Source: an uncultured Porphyromonadaceae bacterium (GTDB lineage: Bacteria > Bacteroidota > Bacteroidia > Bacteroidales > Muribaculaceae). Taken from it: 37,928 bases of DNA. A model generated the notes under the pieces. The model did no database searches. It was not told the DNA's origin and saw only the letters and a program-made list of their open reading frames with translations. Made by a program: the position numbers and the translations under genes. How positions within the stretch are numbered: position 1 is the stretch's first letter; each line of letters starts with the position of its first letter. The DNA lies in assembly GCA_947177185.1 (NCBI GenBank), contig CAMWTJ010000015.1:1-37928 (forward strand), written 5' to 3'. Positions 17,607-25,917 of this stretch are shown here, one piece after another.

Positions 17607-18683
17607 CTATCGGGCGCCCCCGGCGGCCGGGGCCTTTTCGGGCTGCGGAGCGCGCACGGCGACGCGGAGGCGTCCGTCGCGCCACTGCAGCAGCTGCCGC
17701 CGGGCGCACGCCCACGGCAGGTAGCGCACGAAGAGCCATATGGCAGCCGGCATGAGCGCCAGGGTGGCGCCGGCGCGTGCCCACGGGCCCAGTGCGGTGT
17801 GATATTCCAGCAGCCCGAGCACGATGCCGTGGAGGCCCAGCACCACTATCGAATACCGCCCTAAAAACGACACGAACGGCAGCCGCGAGAGCAGCACCGA
17901 CACCGTCCACACGGCGGTCATGCCGAGCAGCGTGAAGGCCACTACCGCGGGCCACGACGAGCTGAAGTTGAGATACGCCCATCCGCCGCACACCTGATGA
18001 TTGAAGCAGTACATCGCGCACAGTGCCGCCGCGGCCACGACGCCCGTGGCGGCCAGCGCCCGCGGCGTGCGCCCCACGCTCAGCAGGCCCTCGCCTGCTG
18101 CTATGTGTCCGAGCCAGTAGAACAGCACCATGGCCACAGGCTGCAGCGGCACGAACATCAGACGCCCAGAGCCGGGGAGGCCGCTGCCGGCCAGGGCCGG
18201 GCGCGCGGCCACCGCCGCCCAGCCCGCAAGGAAAAGTAGCGCGGCCACGGCCGCGCGGCGCCGCCGCGACTGCCCCGCGATGCGGTGCAGTGAGAAGACT
18301 AAGAGCCCGGCCAGCAGCAACGCGCGCAGAAACCACAGATAGCCGTTGAACACCACCATGTCCCACAGTGTGAGCGGCGTCCACGGCGACCGCGCGCCGG
18401 GTATGAGCAGCCAGTTGCCCACGTCCCTCAGCAATATGAAAAACACGTACGGAACCAGCAGCTGGCAGCACTTGCGGGTGGCAAAGTCGCCGAAGCAGGC
18501 GTAGGGCCTGAAAAACAGCCCTGAGATGAAGAAAAACATGGGCATGCGGCACAGCCCGAGAGTGGTCGTGGCGCCATGGTCGGGAAACGCGCTCGCAATC
18601 ACGTCCGAGTGGTTCAGCACCACGAGCATGATGCAGAAGCCCTTTATGAGATCGATGTATTGTATGCGCTCTTTTGTGTCCAT
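17607..18683 (-). CDS. Acyltransferase family 3 membrane protein
   Basis: This 358-residue integral membrane protein belongs to acyltransferase family 3, of the type often annotated as O-acetyltransferase or fucose 4-O-acetylase. Helix 1 has K14-x10-H25 in place of the usual R-x10-H, keeping the essential His, followed by PMFFFISGLFF. About ten hydrophobic helices are visible. I chose the ATG at 18683 (MDTKERIQYIDLIKG); the frame from 18722 adds 13 residues that overlap the likely promoter. It ends 44 bp before the DUF4105 start, which has its own promoter. The substrate is unknown; a cell-surface glycan is the usual target of the family. Confidence 0.85.
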   Translation of the reverse strand: MDTKERIQYIDLIKGFCIMLVVLNHSDVIASAFPDHGATTTLGLCRMPMFFFISGLFFRPYACFGDFATRKCCQLLVPYVFFILLRDVGNWLLIPGARSPWTPLTLWDMVVFNGYLWFLRALLLAGLLVFSLHRIAGQSRRRRAAVAALLFLAGWAAVAARPALAGSGLPGSGRLMFVPLQPVAMVLFYWLGHIAAGEGLLSVGRTPRALAATGVVAAAALCAMYCFNHQVCGGWAYLNFSSSWPAVVAFTLLGMTAVWTVSVLLSRLPFVSFLGRYSIVVLGLHGIVLGLLEYHTALGPWARAGATLALMPAAIWLFVRYLPWACARRQLLQWRDGRLRVAVRAPQPEKAPAAGGAR

Positions 18684-18719
18684 GAGTGTGCGTGCGGGAC
18701 TCCGCGCGCCCCGCTGCTG

Positions 18720-18727
18720 CAAAATTA
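18720..18727 (-). promoter_or_regulatory. -7 box for the acyltransferase gene at 17607-18683
   Basis: TAATTTTG on the minus strand matches TAnnTTTG and lies 36 bp before the ATG at 18683. No TTTG is found at the right spacing, so the promoter is weaker evidence than the others. It shares the 239-bp divergent intergenic region with the promoter of the plus-strand protease. Confidence 0.45.
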
Positions 18728-18841
18728 GCTATTTATCCCGAAATCTCCATCTGCGCTGCAGTCCGAAACGTAGTGTTTTTTCGCCTCCGGCGGTCCGCGC
18801 GGGGCAATTCGTAGGCAAAAAAGGCCGATTGGTCCGCTTTT

Positions 18842-18873
18842 TTTGTGGAATTCGCGAAAATTGTCTATTTTTG
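18842..18873 (+). promoter_or_regulatory. Consensus Bacteroidetes promoter for the M6 protease gene
   Basis: TTTG (18842-18845) is followed after 20 bp by TATTTTTG (18866-18873), matching both consensus elements. The spacer contains the 8-bp palindrome TTCGCGAA. The -7 box ends 49 bp before the ATG at 18923. Confidence 0.75.
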
Positions 18874-18922
18874 GCACCCCGTTGTTTATTTCAACGCCAC
18901 GAAAAACGCTATTCAGGACATT

Positions 18923-20725
18923 ATGAGAAAAACCATCCTTTCGCTGCTGGCGGCATCGCTCGCCCTGACAGCATCTGCGGTGCCCGCGAAGCGCGGCCCG
19001 CTCACCATCACACAGCCCGACGGCACCACCATGCAGGTGCTGCTGCGCGGCGACGAACACCGCCACATATATCTCACACTCGACTCGCTGCCCATGCTCG
19101 AGGGCGCCGACGGCTTCATGCAGTATGCCGCCGTCGACGCCGCCACCGGCCGTGTGGCCGCCACCGGCATCCGCGCCACATCCGACCCCGCCCTGCGCGC
19201 CGCGTCGGAGCGCGCCGCCGCAGCCGGCATCGACGCCGAGGCCACACTGCGCGCCGCCTTCGCCGACCGCCACAAGGCCCGCCGCGCCGTGCGCCGCGCG
19301 CCGGCACAGAGCGGCCTCGGACTGTTTGACAGCTCGTTTCCCGTCAAGGGCGACGTGAAGGCCGTGGTGATACTGGTCAACTACAAGGACGTGCAGTTTT
19401 CCACTCCCAACGCCTCCCAGTACTTTTCCGACATGCTCATGAAGGAAGGCTTCAGCGAGTATGGCGCCACGGGCTCGGCCTACGACTATTTCATTGAAAA
19501 CTCCATGGGTCAGTTCCGTCCGCAGTTTGACTGCTACGGACCCGTCACGCTGCCGCAGAACCGCAGCTACTATGGCGGCAACAACGTGTATGGCGAGGAC
19601 AAGAACGCCGAACGGATGATTGCCGACGCCGTGAGCCTGCTCGACGACGAGGTGGACTTCTCGCAGTACGACACCGACGGCGACGGATATATCGACAACG
19701 TGTTTGTGTTCTACGCAGGCATGGGCGAGGCCAGCGGCGGCAGCTCCGACACGGTGTGGCCGCACGCCTACTATGTGGAGTCGGGCGCCGGCATCACATG
19801 CGTGGTGGACGGTGTGCGCCTCGACCGCTACGCCTGCTCCAACGAGTGGGAGGGCGGCAAGCCCGACGGCATAGGCACCTTCGTGCACGAGTTCTCGCAC
19901 GTGATGGGTCTGCCCGACCTTTACGACACTGAAGGCTCGCTCACAGTGACCCCCGACACCTACAGCGTGCTCGACTACGGCCCCTACAACAACAACGGCC
20001 GCACGCCGCCGGCCTACAGCGCCTTCGAGCGCAACGCCCTGGGATGGAACGAGCCGCACGTGCTCGACGGCCCCGCAAGCGTAAGCCTCGCACACATAGC
20101 CGAGAGCAACGAGTCGTATCTCATACCCACGGAGAAAACCAACGAATTCTTCCTGCTTGAAAACCGCCAGCAGACCGGCTGGGACACCTACATCCCCGGC
20201 CACGGCATGCTCATATGGCACATAGACTACAACAAATCCGTGTGGATGGACAACGCCGTCAACAACACCCGCAGCCACCAGTACGTCGATATCGTGGAGG
20301 CCGGCGGCTCGGCCAACAGCCAGAGCAGCTCGGTGATGCGCTCCTACACCTTCCCCGGCTCCAAGAACGTGACCTCGTTCACCTCCACCACCACGCCCGC
20401 GCTCAAATCGTGGGCCGGTAAAGCCATCGACCTTCCCGTCACCGGCATTAAGGAAAGCGCCGGCGTGATCACATTCGATGTGGCCGGCGGCGACCCCAAC
20501 AGCGGCCTGACCGACGTGGCCGCAGCCGCAGCAGGCTTCCGCACCGAAGGCCTCGCCGTGGTGTACGAAGGCGAGGCCGGAACAGCCATCGGCATTTGCG
20601 ACCTCGCCGGACGCCGCGTGGCCACAGCTGTGGCCGACGCGAGCGGCAGCGCCCGCGTCGACCTTCCCGCAGGCATCTATATAGCAGTGGCCGGCAGCGC
20701 CACCGCCAAGCTGGCCGTGCGCTGA
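18923..20725 (+). CDS. M6 family secreted metalloprotease with Por-like C-terminal domain
   Basis: The 600-residue protein is probably a secreted zinc protease of family M6 (immune inhibitor A type). It has a signal peptide (MRKTILSLLAASLALTASA), a propeptide-like region of about 120 residues, and a catalytic domain with the zinc motif HEFSH (322-326) followed by VMGLPDLYD. The calcium-type loop YDTDGDGYIDNVFVFYAG precedes it. The last 70 residues, with ICDLAGRRV and LPAGIYIAVAG, resemble a type IX secretion sorting domain. The ATG at 18923 gives a proper signal peptide; the frame from 18845 starts within the promoter. Substrates are unknown. It is the first of two plus-strand peptidase genes. 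Confidence 0.9.
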   Translation: MRKTILSLLAASLALTASAVPAKRGPLTITQPDGTTMQVLLRGDEHRHIYLTLDSLPMLEGADGFMQYAAVDAATGRVAATGIRATSDPALRAASERAAAAGIDAEATLRAAFADRHKARRAVRRAPAQSGLGLFDSSFPVKGDVKAVVILVNYKDVQFSTPNASQYFSDMLMKEGFSEYGATGSAYDYFIENSMGQFRPQFDCYGPVTLPQNRSYYGGNNVYGEDKNAERMIADAVSLLDDEVDFSQYDTDGDGYIDNVFVFYAGMGEASGGSSDTVWPHAYYVESGAGITCVVDGVRLDRYACSNEWEGGKPDGIGTFVHEFSHVMGLPDLYDTEGSLTVTPDTYSVLDYGPYNNNGRTPPAYSAFERNALGWNEPHVLDGPASVSLAHIAESNESYLIPTEKTNEFFLLENRQQTGWDTYIPGHGMLIWHIDYNKSVWMDNAVNNTRSHQYVDIVEAGGSANSQSSSVMRSYTFPGSKNVTSFTSTTTPALKSWAGKAIDLPVTGIKESAGVITFDVAGGDPNSGLTDVAAAAAGFRTEGLAVVYEGEAGTAIGICDLAGRRVATAVADASGSARVDLPAGIYIAVAGSATAKLAVR

Positions 20726-20745
20726 GCACCCCACCTGGCATAAAA

Positions 20746-20780
20746 TGGAGCGTATTCGATTTTTTTTCGAATACGCTCCA
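20746..20780 (+). repeat. 14-bp inverted repeat with T-rich loop between the two peptidase genes
   Basis: TGGAGCGTATTCGA (20746-20759) is perfectly inverted at 20767-20780 around a seven-T loop. It could be the end of the M6 protease transcript, but the Ts are in the loop rather than after the stem. The right arm and loop overlap the -33 to -7 interval of the next promoter, so it could also be an operator. Confidence 0.6.
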
Positions 20781-20795
20781 AATGTATTAACTTTG
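20764..20795 (+). promoter_or_regulatory. Promoter for the M13 peptidase gene
   Basis: TAACTTTG (20788-20795) matches the -7 consensus and lies 28 bp before the ATG at 20824. The -33 position, 20 bp upstream, reads TTTT (20764-20767), one base from TTTG, and lies in the loop of the inverted repeat. Confidence 0.6.
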
Positions 20796-20823
20796 CAGCA
20801 CCTTACACATTAATCTTATAGCA

Positions 20824-22836
20824 ATGTATCGAACAGCAATTGCAATTCTCTCGCTGGCCGCATCAGTGATGCCTGCGGCAGCAGAAGGGACTCCGCGCGG
20901 TGTGGACCGCGCGAATCTCGACACATCAGTGGCCCCCGGCACCGATTTCTACGACTACGCCTGCGGCGGCTGGATGAAAGCCAACCCCCTACGGCCCGAA
21001 TATTCGCGCTACGGCACCTTCGACCAGCTCGGCGAGCTCAACCGCGCGCAGGTGCGCGACCTCGTGCTCGGCCTCGACGCCACCACAGCCGCTCCCGGCA
21101 GCAACACGCAGAAGATAGCCGACCTCTACGCCCAGGGCATGGACAGCACCACGCTCAACGCGCAGGGCGCATCGCCCGTGCTCCTCGACCTGGCCCGCAT
21201 CTACGGCACCGGCCGCGACGGCATCGTCGACCTCATGGCCACCATGCCCGGCGTGGGAGCCTTCTTCGGCACAGGCGTGGAAGCCGACATGATGAACTCC
21301 ACGCAGAACGTCATGTACTGGGGCCAGGGCGGCCTCGGACTCGGCGACCGCGACTACTACCTCGAGGACAGCGACAACGCACGCGCCGTGCGCGAGGCAT
21401 ACCGCAAGTATCTGCACACCATAGCCACCCTCGCCGGCCTTAACGACGAAAACGCCTCGCGCCTGGTGGAAAACACCATGCGCATCGAAACCGCACTGGC
21501 CTCCGCCGCCATGAGCCGCGAGGAGATGCGCGACCCCGCCGCCGGCTACAATCCCCGCAGCGTGGCCGCACTCGCCGCTGACTATCCGCACATCGACCTG
21601 CGCCGCTATTTCGAAAAGCAGGGCCTGCAGGGCGTCGACAGCATCATTGTGGGCCAGCCCAAGAGCTATGCCGCAGTCGACAGCATACTCGCATCCGAAT
21701 CGCTCACCGCGCTGCGCGACTATGTGGCCGCAGGCTACCTCGACAGCGCCGCCCCCTATCTGAGCGACGCCTTCGTCGACGCCGGCTTCCAGATGAGCCG
21801 CGTGCTCAGCGGCGTCGAGGAGCAGCAGCCCCGCTGGAAGCGCGCGCTGGCTGTGCCCAACGGCATGCTCGGCGAGGCCCTCGGACAGCTCTATGTCGAG
21901 AAATACTTCCCCGCGTCGAGCAAGGAAAAGATGCTCACTCTCGTGGGCAATCTGCGCACGGCCCTGGGCAAGCACATCGACAATCTCACATGGATGAGCG
22001 ACGAAACCAAAGCCAAGGCACGCGAGAAACTCGACGCCTTCACCGTGAAAATCGGCTACCCCGACAAGTGGCGCGACTACTCGGCCCTCACCATCGACCC
22101 CTACCGCCCCTACTGGAACAACGTGCAGGCCGCCATACTCTTCAATCAGAAGCTCAACAACGACGACTTCGGCAAGCCCGTGGACCGCGACCGCTGGTAC
22201 ATGTCGCCGCAGACCGTCAACGCCTACTACAGCCCGCTCACCAACGAAATATGCTTCCCCGCAGGCATCCTGCAGGCTCCCTATTTCAACCCCGACGCCG
22301 ACGATGCTGAAAACTACGGCGCCATAGGCGTGGTGATAGGCCACGAAATGACACACGGATTCGACGACCAGGGACGTCAGTTCGACAAGGACGGCAACTT
22401 CGCCAACTGGTGGACCGACGCCGACGCACAGGCTTTCACGGCGCTGGCCGACAGCCTCGCCGCGCAGTTCGACGCCATAGAGGTGGCTCCCGGCGTGCAC
22501 GCCAACGGACGCTTCACCCTCGGCGAGAACATTGCCGACCAGGGCGGCCTGCGCGTGGCACACACTGCCTACCACACCGCTCTAGGCGACAGCGCCGGCG
22601 AAACCATCGACGGCTTCACCCCCGACCAGCGCTTCTACCTGGCCTATGCCAACGTGTGGGCCGGCAACATCCGCGAGGCCGAAATACTCAAGCGCACCAA
22701 GACCGACCCCCACTCGCTGGGACGCTGGCGCGTGAACGCGTCGCTGCGCAACATCGAGCCCTTCTTCGCCGCTTTCGGCATAACGGAAGGCCAGCCCATG
22801 TTCCGCCCCGCCGCCGAGCGCGTGGTCATCTGGTAA
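20824..22836 (+). CDS. pepO: M13 family metallopeptidase (PepO/neprilysin-like)
   Basis: This 670-residue zinc peptidase belongs to family M13, which cleaves oligopeptides. A signal peptide (residues 1 to about 20) places it outside the cytoplasm, with no lipobox. The N-terminal M13 region begins with APGTDFYDYACGGWMKANP. The catalytic domain holds NAYYSPLTNEICFPAGILQ, the zinc motif HEMTH (507-511) and GENIADQGG (567-575), whose Glu568 is the third ligand. Length is typical. It has its own promoter and ends at a strong bidirectional terminator. In Bacteroidales such enzymes are thought to process peptides at the cell surface or in the periplasm; here that is inference. Confidence 0.95.
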   Translation: MYRTAIAILSLAASVMPAAAEGTPRGVDRANLDTSVAPGTDFYDYACGGWMKANPLRPEYSRYGTFDQLGELNRAQVRDLVLGLDATTAAPGSNTQKIADLYAQGMDSTTLNAQGASPVLLDLARIYGTGRDGIVDLMATMPGVGAFFGTGVEADMMNSTQNVMYWGQGGLGLGDRDYYLEDSDNARAVREAYRKYLHTIATLAGLNDENASRLVENTMRIETALASAAMSREEMRDPAAGYNPRSVAALAADYPHIDLRRYFEKQGLQGVDSIIVGQPKSYAAVDSILASESLTALRDYVAAGYLDSAAPYLSDAFVDAGFQMSRVLSGVEEQQPRWKRALAVPNGMLGEALGQLYVEKYFPASSKEKMLTLVGNLRTALGKHIDNLTWMSDETKAKAREKLDAFTVKIGYPDKWRDYSALTIDPYRPYWNNVQAAILFNQKLNNDDFGKPVDRDRWYMSPQTVNAYYSPLTNEICFPAGILQAPYFNPDADDAENYGAIGVVIGHEMTHGFDDQGRQFDKDGNFANWWTDADAQAFTALADSLAAQFDAIEVAPGVHANGRFTLGENIADQGGLRVAHTAYHTALGDSAGETIDGFTPDQRFYLAYANVWAGNIREAEILKRTKTDPHSLGRWRVNASLRNIEPFFAAFGITEGQPMFRPAAERVVIW

Positions 22837-22859
22837 CGCACGCACACACGGCTCAACAT

Positions 22860-22899
22860 AAAAAAACCGTTCGGACTCGCTTGTCCGAACGGTTTTTTT
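22860..22899. terminator. Bidirectional intrinsic terminator between pepO and lptD
   Basis: A 17-bp perfect stem (22860-22876 with 22883-22899) starts with seven As and ends with seven Ts around the loop TCGCTT. The core CCGTTCGGAC/GTCCGAACGG is GC-rich. It can end transcription from either side and lies between two convergent genes. Confidence 0.95.
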
Positions 22900-22915
22900 A
22901 TGTTTAGGCGCGGCG

Positions 22916-25738
22916 TCAGTACCAGGTGATGCCGTTGGAGGTGGACGAGCGCTTGTCGTATTTGAGGTCGCTGAGCAGCGAGCTCTTGACGGCGATGTGG
23001 AAGTTGTAGCTCTTGTAGGGACCTACGGGCACGAAGCTGGCCGACATCTGGAAGCAGTGCAGGTCGCGCGAGATGTTGCAGTTCATGTAGGCCAGGCGGT
23101 GGGTGTCGAAGTTGTACGACGCCGAGAACGAGAAATTCCAGTTTTTGGTGGGGCGTATGCTGCCCGAGAAGCTCAGGTTCTGCGTGATGCGGCCGTCGTA
23201 CTCCATTTTCTGCTTGTTGAAGGCTCCGTAGGAGTAGTTGACGGAGTAGTTGACCGAGAGGCTCCAGGGCACCTCCCACTTGGCGTAGCCGTCGGCGCCC
23301 ATCTGCGTTTCGTCGTCGTCGCCGTGGCTGTGGCCCGAGCGGTTGGCCTGTCCCATGCCCTGTCCGTCGAAATTGTCGTCGTCGCCGGCGGCGTCGTCCT
23401 GCGAGTTGTTCTTGCCTTTTTTCTTGTCGTCTTTTTTGCGGCGGAAGGTGTCGTTGTTGAACGTGTAGCTGAACGATGTGCCGGTGTTGCGCAGGCGTCC
23501 GAGGCCTTTGCCGGAAGCGATGCGCAGCTTGTTCACGCGCACGGGGTTGCCGGCTTCGTTGAGCGCGTAGGTGTACACGTCCCACGTGGCGTTGAGGTTG
23601 AGGTTGAAGCCTTTTGTGAGTCGCAGCAGTATGGATGTGTTGATGTCGCTGAAGCGCAGCGAGTCGGCGGCCATGTTGTAGCTCTGCGATATGTTGAGGT
23701 TCTCAATGAGCGATATTTTCTTTTCGCCTATGGAGTCGTTGTCGGTCTTGACCTTCATTTCGAGGTTGTTGGCCAGGCTGTAGCTGATGGTTCCCGACTT
23801 GCCCTCGCTGGGCACTCCGAACAGTGCGTTCGGAAACATGGAGTATCGCCTGGTCTGCTGCTTGCCGGTGCGCGGGTCGGTGTAGTCGTACTGCCCGTAG
23901 TAGCCGAAAAACGGCGCTCCGAAGTCAGGTGCCGCGGAAAACGATATGGAGGGTGTCATCACGTGGCGTATCATCTTCACTTTCTTGCCGAGGAAACCCA
24001 GCGGCTGGAAGAAGCCGTAGAGCTTGGTGTCCATCGACACGCTGGCGCGCATGTCCCACACGTTGTAGAGGCTGTAGGTGGTGTCGCATATCTCCATGCC
24101 GGCCACGGGGTCCCACTGGCGGCGCACCTTGCGGGTGTACATGCGGTCCTGCAGGTCTATGGAGGGCGTGATGTTGACGTATTTCAGCACATTGAACGTG
24201 GCCGAGATTGGCACGCGGTGGTTCATGCCGTTTCGCCAGTCTTTTATGAGGCTTTTCTGGAAAAACTCGTTCTGCTTGGCAGTGAGCGAGTTCTGGAACT
24301 GTCCGTTGTAGCTGAGCTTGATTTTTTCGTACCAGCGCTCGGAGCCTGCCGCCTTCTTGCGCTTGAAAGGCTGTGTCTGGCTCATGGTGATGGTGAGGTT
24401 GGGGAAGCCCACGGTGAGGGTGGAGTCCTGCGTGCGCTGCGACACGTTCATGGTGGCCGAGAGGCTCCACTTCGACTGCGGGAAGCGGTAGGTCATGTTG
24501 ATGGTGGAGCTTTTCGTGCTCTCGGTGAAGGCGTTGGAGTAGTAGCTGTTGAGGTCGTTGCGGGTGTAGCCGCTGGTGGTGAAGTTGACCGACGCCGACA
24601 GACTCATGTTGGGGTTGGCCTTGGAGTCCTGCGAGTGGCTCCACAGCACCTGGAAATTCTTCTGCACGCCATAGTCGGGCGAGCCTTTCTCGCCGGTTTT
24701 CGTGAGCAGGTACGAGAGGTTGAAGTTGCCGCTGTACTTGTAGCGCTTGGCGTAGGTGCTGCGCGCGTTGAGTCCCCACGAGCCCTTGGTGTAGATTTCG
24801 CCGGTGAGCGCCAGGTCTATGTTGTCGCTGATGGCGAAATAGTAGCCGCCGTCGCGCAGGTAGAAGCCGCGGTTGTAGTCGTCGCCGAAGGTGGGCACGA
24901 TTATGCCCGAGGCATACTTGTCGGTGAAGGGAAAGTAGCCGAACGGCACAGCCAGCGGCAGCGGCAGGCCGGCGAGTACCATGTAGGCTGGTCCGACCAC
25001 TATGTTTTTGCCCGGTCGCACCTTGGCTTTTGTGAGCTGCAGGTAGAAGTGCGGGTCGTCGTGGTCGTCGCAGGTGGTGTAGCGTCCGTCCTTGATGTAG
25101 TAGCTGTCGTCCACGTCTTTTTTCGTGAGGCCGCCGGTGAGGTAGCCTTCGCCCTGCTGCGTGACAACGTTTGTGATCAGGCCTTTCGAGGTTTTGAAAT
25201 TGTAGCGCATGGTGGCGGCCTCATAGTCGGAGCCGCCTTCGTGAAACACGGGCGCTCCCTGCACGTCGCCCACGCTGTCGGTGCGTCCCACGGCATACAC
25301 GGTGTTGTCGCCCAGGTTCATTTCTATCTGCGCGGCGTCGAGCTTGATGTCGCCGTAGGTCACGGAGCCGTTGCCGTACATGAACGCCGAGTCGCGGCGC
25401 ACTATCACCATGGAGTCGCTCGACGAGAACACCACGGGGGCGTCGAGGTCCACCATCTCGCGCACTATGCGGCTGCGGCGGCTCGTGGTGTCGCGCGCCG
25501 TCAGCAGGGCTGCGGCGGCGGTGGCCGGCGTGATGCGGGGCGTGGTGTCGGCTGCAGCGGCTGTGTCGGCGGCGACGACGGCCGGCAGGCTGTCGGGCGC
25601 CACGCTGTCGGTGCTCGTCGCTATGGCTGCGGCGTGGAGTTCGTCGGCCTCGGCTGTAAGTGCGGCGTGCAGGCCCGTCGCGGGACCTGCTGCCATGGCG
25701 GCCATCAGACCGAATATGTAGCGGCGTTTAGTCTTCAA
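22916..25738 (-). CDS. lptD: LPS transport outer-membrane protein LptD, Bacteroidetes type
   Basis: LptD inserts lipopolysaccharide into the outer leaflet of the outer membrane. The 940-residue protein has a signal peptide, an Ala/Thr-rich linker, an OstA-like periplasmic domain (about 95-210; VTYGDIKLDAAQIEMNLGDN) and a long beta-barrel region with the family segment PFGYFPFTDKYASGIIVPTFG. It ends in an aromatic residue (Tyr), as outer-membrane proteins often do. A charged low-complexity insert rich in Lys, Asp and Asn sits near residues 765-825, probably in a loop. The start codon is TTG at 25738; it is the only one that gives a complete KTKRR-type signal peptide, the next ATG being 11 codons in. 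A -7 box lies 25 bp upstream. Confidence 0.92.
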   Translation of the reverse strand: MKTKRRYIFGLMAAMAAGPATGLHAALTAEADELHAAAIATSTDSVAPDSLPAVVAADTAAAADTTPRITPATAAAALLTARDTTSRRSRIVREMVDLDAPVVFSSSDSMVIVRRDSAFMYGNGSVTYGDIKLDAAQIEMNLGDNTVYAVGRTDSVGDVQGAPVFHEGGSDYEAATMRYNFKTSKGLITNVVTQQGEGYLTGGLTKKDVDDSYYIKDGRYTTCDDHDDPHFYLQLTKAKVRPGKNIVVGPAYMVLAGLPLPLAVPFGYFPFTDKYASGIIVPTFGDDYNRGFYLRDGGYYFAISDNIDLALTGEIYTKGSWGLNARSTYAKRYKYSGNFNLSYLLTKTGEKGSPDYGVQKNFQVLWSHSQDSKANPNMSLSASVNFTTSGYTRNDLNSYYSNAFTESTKSSTINMTYRFPQSKWSLSATMNVSQRTQDSTLTVGFPNLTITMSQTQPFKRKKAAGSERWYEKIKLSYNGQFQNSLTAKQNEFFQKSLIKDWRNGMNHRVPISATFNVLKYVNITPSIDLQDRMYTRKVRRQWDPVAGMEICDTTYSLYNVWDMRASVSMDTKLYGFFQPLGFLGKKVKMIRHVMTPSISFSAAPDFGAPFFGYYGQYDYTDPRTGKQQTRRYSMFPNALFGVPSEGKSGTISYSLANNLEMKVKTDNDSIGEKKISLIENLNISQSYNMAADSLRFSDINTSILLRLTKGFNLNLNATWDVYTYALNEAGNPVRVNKLRIASGKGLGRLRNTGTSFSYTFNNDTFRRKKDDKKKGKNNSQDDAAGDDDNFDGQGMGQANRSGHSHGDDDETQMGADGYAKWEVPWSLSVNYSVNYSYGAFNKQKMEYDGRITQNLSFSGSIRPTKNWNFSFSASYNFDTHRLAYMNCNISRDLHCFQMSASFVPVGPYKSYNFHIAVKSSLLSDLKYDKRSSTSNGITWY

Positions 25739-25763
25739 ATGCAGGAAAAAAGCATAATCGTGG

Positions 25764-25771
25764 CAAAATTA
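25764..25771 (-). promoter_or_regulatory. -7 box for lptD
   Basis: TAATTTTG on the minus strand matches TAnnTTTG and lies 25 bp before the TTG start at 25738. No TTTG is found 19-21 bp further upstream. Confidence 0.45.
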
Positions 25772-25851
25772 CAAAAAGTATTCGGCATAACAGCGTTTAT
25801 GCGTGTTAATTTGCATCCGCGGGCCGCCTGCGCGCACCGCCCGGATGCGGC

Positions 25852-25884
25852 GCACGCCCCTGCCGGGCTGCGGCGGGGGCGTGC
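25852..25884 (-). terminator. Possible terminator hairpin after the SGNH hydrolase gene
   Basis: A 14-bp stem with one mismatch (25852-25865 with 25871-25884) and a five-base loop lies 34-66 bp past the stop at 25918, at the end of the peptidoglycan salvage cluster. No T-run follows, so it is a weak call in a GC-rich setting. Confidence 0.4.
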
Positions 25885-25917
25885 GGGAGTGTGCGTGTGC
25901 GGCTGCGGCGTGCGGGC

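Noticed and set aside
18684-18922. Search for a small gene or RNA in the 239-bp divergent intergenic region
   Set aside because: Apart from the two promoters I found only T-rich stretches and a short palindrome; no open frame with a sensible start or RNA fold stood out.
25813-25848. Second possible stem-loop (GCATCCG...CGGATGC) near the lptD upstream region
   Set aside because: Only seven bases pair before mismatches, with a long loop and no T-run; likely chance in GC-rich DNA.
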